Source: Methanomassiliicoccus sp. (GTDB lineage: Archaea; Thermoplasmatota; Thermoplasmata; Methanomassiliicoccales; Methanomassiliicoccaceae). From it: a stretch of DNA of 64,000 nucleotides. The position numbers were made by a program, and so were the translations under genes. The stretch lies in contig JAAYAX010000005.1 of the NCBI GenBank assembly GCA_012719175.1, positions 124,001-188,000 on the forward strand, in the 5' to 3' direction. A model generated the notes under the pieces. The model did not search any database. It was not told where the DNA came from and saw nothing but the letters and a program-made list of their open reading frames with translations. Positions within the stretch are counted from its first letter, which is position 1, and every line of letters begins with the position of its first letter. Positions 58,895-64,000 of the stretch are shown here, piece after piece.

Positions 58895-59548
58895 TTATCT
58901 TGCCCCTCCCGATCGCTCCATGTTGGTAAAGGACTCAGTAGAGGCGAGATCGTCGTCCACCAGCCGGGTGCGGTCGCAGGTCCCATCGCACTTCCTATCT
59001 CTGACGCCGGCTGACCCGTTGTCACCGTTGCGGCCTCCGTCCCGACCACCCTCGTCCGGGCACCAGCGGTCGCCGTCCCTGAACCTCAGGCTTTGATCGC
59101 ACCCATCACACCAGCCGTTTCCGTGCAGCATGATGGTGCTCAGCTGGTCCTCGGTCAGGTTCACCTCTCCGAACCCACAGAGACCCTGGTAGGTGGCGCA
59201 CACCATGTACTCTCCCTCAGGAAGATCGAAGGTCAGGTAGCCCTCGGTGTCGGTCTGCCCCTGGGCGACCTTCTGGACGATGATGGTAGTGGTATCGTCA
59301 TCCTCGGTGATGTTCACAGTGTAGACCGTGACGTTCACACCCTCGACGGTTATGGGAGTACCATCCACCATGCAGACCACGTTGACGTTCAACGCATATG
59401 TCGCATCCGTTCCCTCTTCCTCGACCGTGACCACTGGGCTCTCATCCTCCGCCGAGACACTGGTCGAGGACATGAGAGCGAAGGCGATCCCTGAGATCAG
59501 GAGAGTTGCCACCGCCCCCATCGACAATATTTTGGTACTCAGTCTCAA
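58895..59548 (-). CDS. Secreted cysteine-rich protein, paralog A
   Basis: 217 residues. The start is TTG 59548 with GGAGGA at 7-base spacing; this N-terminus (MRLSTKILSMGAVATLLISG) aligns with paralog B, confirming the choice. Signal peptide or N-terminal anchor at residues 5-25. Residues about 40-145 resemble a Cna-B-like beta sandwich (GVNVTVYTVNITEDD, TDTEGYLTFDLPEGEYMVCATYQG), a surface-display fold. A cysteine/aspartate/glycine-rich tail follows (CDGCDQSLRFRDGDRWC, then KCDGTCD). Function unknown. Confidence 0.72.
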   Translation of the reverse strand: MRLSTKILSMGAVATLLISGIAFALMSSTSVSAEDESPVVTVEEEGTDATYALNVNVVCMVDGTPITVEGVNVTVYTVNITEDDDTTTIIVQKVAQGQTDTEGYLTFDLPEGEYMVCATYQGLCGFGEVNLTEDQLSTIMLHGNGWCDGCDQSLRFRDGDRWCPDEGGRDGGRNGDNGSAGVRDRKCDGTCDRTRLVDDDLASTESFTNMERSGGAR

Positions 59549-59729
59549 ATCATGTTCCTCCGGGAAATAGGAGCGTCCGAACATTATATCCCAGGTCGGA
59601 AAGCATCATCCGGATGAATCGTTCATGCTGAGCGCGACCGGCCACCTCCCTCGTGGCGGTCACGATGTTCACCGCAAGGGGGAGGCGCTTAGAAAAAATG
59701 AAATGGTTTGGGGGCTGGCGCTCGTTCCT

Positions 59730-60272
59730 TTATTGCCCCGCCTTTCCGCCCTCACCGCTCTGGGCCGTGGTCTGTGTTCCTGCCTGAACCTCACCAGAGT
59801 GGTTTGCGGTGAACATCTGACCGTTCATGTGGCTCCACTCCCACTGATGCTGGTAGCATAGCCCCGCCTCGGTCTGGTTCATGTTCTTATTGGCGAATCC
59901 CTTCTGGTCCTGGTTCTCCGCGCAGATCATGTACTTGTATCCCTCGGAGAAGTTGTACTGCACCTTGCCGTCCCCACCGGTCTGGAGAGCGATCATCTCC
60001 ATGACCCTCATGGTGGTCTGGTCGCCGTCACAGGTGACGTTCATCTTGCAGACCATCACCTTCGCACCGCTAAGGGGTACGCTCTCTCCATTGGCTTCGG
60101 TCGTGACCATAACCGCCTCACCGGCATCGGATCCGAGGCTGACCACGGATACCGTGGGGGCGTCCGCGCCCACGGCGGACAGGTCGTTCTCCTTCAGAGT
60201 GGTCAAAGCCACTCCCGATATGATCAGGGCAGCAACAGCGCCCAACGCTAACATCTTGATGCTTGTTCTCAT
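59730..60272 (-). CDS. Secreted protein, paralog B
   Basis: 180 residues. MRTSIKMLALGAVAALIISG matches paralog A, followed by a Cna-B-like or similar beta domain (VPLSGAKVMVCKMNVTCDGDQTT; GGDGKVQYNFSEGYKYMICAENQDQKGFA). The tail is glutamine/serine/glycine-rich and lacks the cysteine cluster of A. N-x-S/T sites are frequent. The two genes are 181 bases apart, each with its own upstream region, so a duplication followed by divergence. Surface or secreted role is inferred. Confidence 0.72.
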   Translation of the reverse strand: MRTSIKMLALGAVAALIISGVALTTLKENDLSAVGADAPTVSVVSLGSDAGEAVMVTTEANGESVPLSGAKVMVCKMNVTCDGDQTTMRVMEMIALQTGGDGKVQYNFSEGYKYMICAENQDQKGFANKNMNQTEAGLCYQHQWEWSHMNGQMFTANHSGEVQAGTQTTAQSGEGGKAGQ

Positions 60273-60464
60273 TGACTGACCTCTGATGAAAGAATCTACC
60301 TTAAATTATATTCAAGTTAGGAAATAATCGTCTAGACGATTCGTGCACTTCCGGTGATAACAGTAAGGTATCGACGGTGCAGGTACCTATCCTCAGGGGA
60401 CATATCAGGGGAACATCAGCTCGTCGACCGTTCAAAATATTTCGTTATCTTGTTATAAAAACTA

Positions 60465-61229
60465 ATGAAGGAATCCTTCATATTGCCAATATACATTTCG
60501 TGGTCAGGCCTATGTGCCGGTGCATTCATGTTCCCGCCGAGATGGTTCCTTCCATATGATGCGATATTCCAGCTCATAACCGCCTTTGTAGCCTTGGCCG
60601 TGGCCATGTACGCCCTGAGAGGGCATCAATGGGTCAAGGAAAAGACGTTGTACGCCCTGTATCTGGCGTTCCAGCTGCTGTCGATAGGCCTTTTCATAAA
60701 CAGCATAACGCTCACCTATACCTACGTCTTCGGTATTTCCTTCACCTCTCCCTCGGACCCCCTCTCCATCGCCGATATGGGGTTCTGGGCCTACTATGCG
60801 CTGAGCATGTTCGCCTACTCTCTCCTGGTGTTCGCCTACACCCTCCGACTGCGGGAATCGTCCTTGCCCCTGTCCGCATTGGTGTTGGTGGGGGCGGGGG
60901 GCAACGGAGCAGGCGGGGGCGGTACAGGCGGAGGTGGAGCGGGTGGAGGGGCCGCTGGGAGCACTCTCCTGACCGCCGGGCCCGTGGCCGAGCTGATACT
61001 GGTAGTATTGCTGCTTATCATCGTCATCTCTCAATTGGCCCACCTGATGGTGAAAAGGAGCCGGTACGGCATCATGGTCACGTTCAGCTTCCTTCTCATG
61101 CTGATGAGTCACCTCCTGATCATGTTCAGCTCCCATGAGGACATCGTGTACGTAGTAGGCAGGGTACTAGAGCTGACAGGCTTCCTCTCGCTGTTCTTGG
61201 TCCTGTATAGCCTCAGGAGGAGCGGATGA
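60465..61229 (+). CDS. Seven-TM-like membrane protein with a glycine-rich loop
   Basis: 254 residues with about seven hydrophobic segments. Between the fourth and fifth lies a loop rich in glycine (about residues 143-165: VGAGGNGAGGGGTGGGGAGG then GAAG), a low-complexity insertion. No family recognised. The gene overlaps the winged-helix gene downstream by four bases (ATGA), implying coupled translation. A membrane sensor paired with a DNA-binding regulator is suggested by this arrangement, as inference only. Confidence 0.7.
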   Translation: MKESFILPIYISWSGLCAGAFMFPPRWFLPYDAIFQLITAFVALAVAMYALRGHQWVKEKTLYALYLAFQLLSIGLFINSITLTYTYVFGISFTSPSDPLSIADMGFWAYYALSMFAYSLLVFAYTLRLRESSLPLSALVLVGAGGNGAGGGGTGGGGAGGGAAGSTLLTAGPVAELILVVLLLIIVISQLAHLMVKRSRYGIMVTFSFLLMLMSHLLIMFSSHEDIVYVVGRVLELTGFLSLFLVLYSLRRSG

Positions 61230-61510
61230 AAGGACCCCAGAAATACCGCTCCAAGGGGCGCATCTTCGCGGACATCCTACGCGCGGTGCAGGCGGACGGT
61301 CCGGCCAAGGTGACACACATACTGTACAAGGCCAACTTGTCCCACGATCGGCTGACCAAGTACCTTGTCCAGCTGGAGGAGACTGGGCTGATATTGAAAG
61401 AGCAGGAGGGAGACCGGTCCGCGTACTCCATCACCGACAAGGGGAAGAAGTTCCTGATGGAGTTCCGCAAGATGGAAGAGTTCGCCGATGCCTTCGGGCT
61501 AGACATATGA
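61226..61510 (+). CDS. Winged-helix DNA-binding protein (HTH_45/PF14947 type)
   Basis: 94 residues: KYRSKGRIFADILRAVQADGPAKVTHILYKANLSHDRLTKYLVQLEETGLI is the helix-turn-helix, SAYSITDKGKKFLMEFRKM the wing and terminal helix. This is the common archaeal small winged-helix family that binds its own promoter as a dimer. It starts inside the end of the membrane-protein gene (ATGA). Probably responds to the membrane partner. Confidence 0.88.
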   Translation: MKGPQKYRSKGRIFADILRAVQADGPAKVTHILYKANLSHDRLTKYLVQLEETGLILKEQEGDRSAYSITDKGKKFLMEFRKMEEFADAFGLDI

Positions 61511-61711
61511 GCGCAACCTCATTCTATAGAACGACATGCTTGTTTAACATGCAATTCATCGATACATTTTATTAACCCCTGCAATATATTGGTTACGGGG
61601 AGTCCCCGTGGACCTTCTCCAACTTCCCCACCATTTCTTTAATCTTCGGGGGCTCCTCACACAACTCTTTTTTCTGAGCGTCTGGCTACCTGTTCTGAAC
61701 GCGTATCGGTC

Positions 61712-62659
61712 CTACAAATCGCAACGCGAAACGATCCCTCTGATGATGCTCTGGGTCTCTTCCGGGGGTCTCGTGGTGTTGACCAAGTGCACCTCGCAAT
61801 GCTCAAGGAAATCCCGGAAGAACCTCCGGCGCAGAGAGAGCTTCCTTTCATCCCTCACCAGCTGATGAGGGTTGCAGAAGTCTTGGGCCTCGAGGTACTC
61901 CATCGCCTCTTCCGGCTCCATCTCCCTGGTGGTGACCGGATCATCGGGATCACGTTTCAGAAGGATCACCTTGTACATCGTGGTCAGGGGAGAGACCCCG
62001 CCCTGGCCCACCGTCCACCGAACGTTCACTATGGCCCGGCCCCGGCTGTCGAAGGAGGCCTTGTCCACCAACCCCTGGTATTCCGGCCAGATAGTGGAGA
62101 TGTCCCCCTCCACGTAGAAGTTTTTCTCCGAACCGTACGCTAAAGGCCTCTTGCTGGACATCCTAACGAAGTACCAGTCATCAGTCACCAGGCGGGCATC
62201 CTTCATGCGGAGCAGCCCCCAGGAATGGGTGGTCTTGCCCGACTTGGAAGGAGCTATGAGGGATACGCCCCTTCCCCCGATGTCCAGCGCGGCTCCGTGG
62301 ACGGAGTGTATGTTGTGCTGGTCCTCCAGGATGTCTCCCGCCAGGGCCAGGGCGATACTCTTTACCCAGCCGTAGTAATCGATGTTGAAGAGGAAGGCCG
62401 TGCGGGTCAGGGGATCGTACTTCACACCCGCCTGTTGCTGGGGATCGTTCAGGACGATCAGGCGTCCGTGGGAGCGCACGCTCTCCGCCATGCCGTAGAA
62501 GTTGTTGTCCCATACCTGGTCAGTGCGCTCCTGGTCCGTCAGGAGGCGGATGCACGTCCCGTGCAGCTCGCACTTGGAGGAGTATAGGTAGCGGGCCTCG
62601 TATCGTTCGAACAGCTCGTTGCGCTCGTCCGGCCCTATGAGTTCTAGGTGGTATCGCAT
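61712..62659 (-). CDS. HPr-kinase-like P-loop protein
   Basis: 315 residues. The central Walker A is LIAPSKSGKTTHSWGLL (about residue 133), followed by LVTDDWYFVR, in the form of HPrK/P C-terminal domains. Upstream residues 1-125 include SVHGAALDIGGRGVSL, the entry to the P-loop fold. The family is used by bacteria to phosphorylate HPr; archaea usually lack the PTS, so substrate is unknown. Residues 225-315 are an unrecognised acidic/basic tail. Start ATG 62659. Confidence 0.78.
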   Translation of the reverse strand: MRYHLELIGPDERNELFERYEARYLYSSKCELHGTCIRLLTDQERTDQVWDNNFYGMAESVRSHGRLIVLNDPQQQAGVKYDPLTRTAFLFNIDYYGWVKSIALALAGDILEDQHNIHSVHGAALDIGGRGVSLIAPSKSGKTTHSWGLLRMKDARLVTDDWYFVRMSSKRPLAYGSEKNFYVEGDISTIWPEYQGLVDKASFDSRGRAIVNVRWTVGQGGVSPLTTMYKVILLKRDPDDPVTTREMEPEEAMEYLEAQDFCNPHQLVRDERKLSLRRRFFRDFLEHCEVHLVNTTRPPEETQSIIRGIVSRCDL

Positions 62660-62716
62660 CGCCCGATAGAGGGAGGTAGTTAAGTAAAAAGGTTGGCTCC
62701 TGGCTTCGCCGTGGAT

Positions 62717-64000
62717 TTAGCTGGAAGATGGCTGGGAGCCCTTCATGAGCTTGTACTCCATGCTGTCCAGGAGCGCTATGAGCGAGGCCTCGATGACGTT
62801 GGTGGACACGCCCACAGTGGTCCACGAGGCCTCCCCGTCGGTGGATCTAATCAGCACCCTGACCTTGGCACCGGTGGCGTCCTTGCTGTCGATGACCCGG
62901 ACCTTGTAGTCGGCCAGGCGCACCTCGCGCAGCTCCGGGTAGAACCTCTCCAGGGCTTTGCGGACAGCGCGGTCCAGCGCGTTCACGGGACCGTTGCCGT
63001 TGGCGGCGGTGTGCTCCATCATCCCGGTGGAGTCGACGACCTTGATGCTCGCCTCCGAGGAGACGTTGTTCCCGGTCACATCGACGAAGATACGGAAGCC
63101 CTCGAGGCGGAACGGCGGCTTGATACCATCATTAAGACGGCGCACCAGCAGCTCGAAGGACGCGTCCGCCCCCTCGAACTGGTAGCCCTCCGACTCCATG
63201 TGCTTGAGGTGCTCCAGAACCTTCCGTCCGGACTCCTTCTCGGTGTCTATCCCGAACTCCTTCATCTTGGCCAGTATCGACGCCGTTCCCGAAAGCTCGG
63301 ACATCAATACCCGACGCTGGTTGCCCACCAGGCGGGGATCGATGTGCTCATAGGTCTTCTCGTCCTTCAGGAGCGCGTTCACGTGGACACCGGCCTTGTG
63401 CGCGAAGGCGCTACGCCCTACGTACGGGAGCTTAGGGTCTATGACCACGTTAGCGGTCTCGCTTATGAAGTTGGAGAGCGGGGTCAGGGACGTGAGGTCG
63501 GGGATGGATATCTTACGCCCCATCTTCAGCGTCAGAGTGGGCATGATGGAACAGAGGTTGGCATTGCCGCATCTCTCACCCAGTCCATTGATGGTGCCCT
63601 GCACCATGGTGACGCCCCCCTCCACGGCCGCCAGGGAGTTGGCTACCGCCAGGTCGGCATCGTTATGCGCGTGGATGCCCATGGGGAGGTCGAAGCGCTT
63701 GGCGACCACGTCCACGCACGTCCTGACGTCTCCGGGCAGCGTCCCGCCGTTGGTGTCGCACAGCACCAGCCAATCGGCACCAGCCTGGGCCGCCGCTTCC
63801 AAAGTAGAGAGCGCGTACTCCGGTGAGGCCTTGTAGCCGTCGAAGAAGTGCTCCGCGTCGTACACCACCTCCACCCCGCTCTTCTTGAGGAACCAGACGC
63901 TGTCGGAGATGAGCTCCAGGTTCTCCGGCAGAGGTATTTTCAGAGCGTTCCTAACATGGCGGTCCCAGCTCTTGCCGAATATCGCCACCGCGGGGGCCTT
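62717..64000 (-). CDS. cimA: (R)-citramalate synthase (partial, N-terminus beyond the right edge)
   Basis: At least 427 residues, truncated at its 5' end by the window boundary. The visible sequence includes [16 protein letters not shown]-like entry, [33 protein letters not shown] (metal-binding H-x-H) and GERCGNANL, all from the HMGL-like catalytic domain, then the C-terminal LeuA-type regulatory domain (about 63250 down to 62720). Matches the TIGR00977 form. Makes citramalate from pyruvate and acetyl-CoA for isoleucine synthesis. The start codon cannot be given. Confidence 0.9.
   Translation of the reverse strand, partial: KAPAVAIFGKSWDRHVRNALKIPLPENLELISDSVWFLKKSGVEVVYDAEHFFDGYKASPEYALSTLEAAAQAGADWLVLCDTNGGTLPGDVRTCVDVVAKRFDLPMGIHAHNDADLAVANSLAAVEGGVTMVQGTINGLGERCGNANLCSIMPTLTLKMGRKISIPDLTSLTPLSNFISETANVVIDPKLPYVGRSAFAHKAGVHVNALLKDEKTYEHIDPRLVGNQRRVLMSELSGTASILAKMKEFGIDTEKESGRKVLEHLKHMESEGYQFEGADASFELLVRRLNDGIKPPFRLEGFRIFVDVTGNNVSSEASIKVVDSTGMMEHTAANGNGPVNALDRAVRKALERFYPELREVRLADYKVRVIDSKDATGAKVRVLIRSTDGEASWTTVGVSTNVIEASLIALLDSMEYKLMKGSQPSSS

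Noticed and set aside
62693-63826. 377-residue open frame on the plus strand
   Set aside because: Shadow of citramalate synthase on the minus strand, which has the H-x-H metal site and full regulatory domain.

Overview
This is a stretch of archaeal chromosome. The translation and RNA genes are archaeal or eukaryote-like: eS1 (rps3ae), eL37, eL41, an Sm-like protein, tRNA genes interrupted by introns that would fold for splicing endonuclease, and a tRNA-Trp whose intron is a box C/D guide RNA. Many genes have a TATA box about 20-30 bases before the start codon and little or no leader. An hdrC-hdrB pair, a hydrogenase maturation protease, DUF169, DUF2769 and ADP-forming acetyl-CoA synthetase point to a strict anaerobe, probably a methanogen. 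My best guess is a Thermoplasmata-type euryarchaeon related to Methanomassiliicoccales; that placement is inference, not proven here. TAG is used freely as a stop, including in purF and hdrB, so wholesale pyrrolysine recoding is unlikely.

Layout. 1-9.9 kb: FAD oxidase, M50 protease, cation exchanger, PAPS-reductase-like protein, PrsW-like and transglutaminase-like proteins, pyruvoyl arginine decarboxylase, and a small GTPase coupled to a V4R/DUF835 protein. 10-14.4 kb: M16 peptidase, hydrogenase protease, LysR/ModE-type regulator, hdrC-hdrB. 15-24.5 kb: dense housekeeping block (H1-like lysine-rich protein, eS1, tRNA-Met, ArsA-type ATPase, CBS protein, AMMECR1, pyrC, YkgJ protein, Lsm-eL37-purF, QueG-like protein, tRNA-Ala). 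24.5-35.3 kb: looser region of small membrane proteins, cysK, a large PAS/GAF histidine kinase, a chagasin-type inhibitor and a META protein. 35.3-39.8 kb: NYN nuclease with an unrecognised 510-aa partner, a Rieske protein, and a nitroreductase with two tandem acetyltransferases.

39.9-40.4 kb packs three small genes together: tRNA-Arg with two introns, one of them in the T-loop; eL41; and tRNA-Trp with an intronic C/D guide. 41.7-43.5 kb is a MoxR ATPase/VWA pair whose junction has the shape of a programmed -1 frameshift site. 44-49.3 kb is the most accessory-looking part: a bacterial-type FAD oxidase, a SLATT-like two-TM protein coupled to an HExxH protein, and several small orphan genes. 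49.5-64 kb returns to ordinary genes: a DRTGG/P-loop protein with ADP-forming acetyl-CoA synthetase, CBS protein, ferredoxin, tandem SRPBCC protein, CDF transporter, degenerate SGNH protein, thioesterase, two secreted paralogs, a membrane protein coupled to a winged-helix regulator, an HPr-kinase-like P-loop protein, and a citramalate synthase running off the right edge.

The best candidates for undescribed biology are the MoxR/VWA frameshift junction, the SLATT-HExxH pair, the NYN/orphan pair and the two-intron tRNA-Arg.
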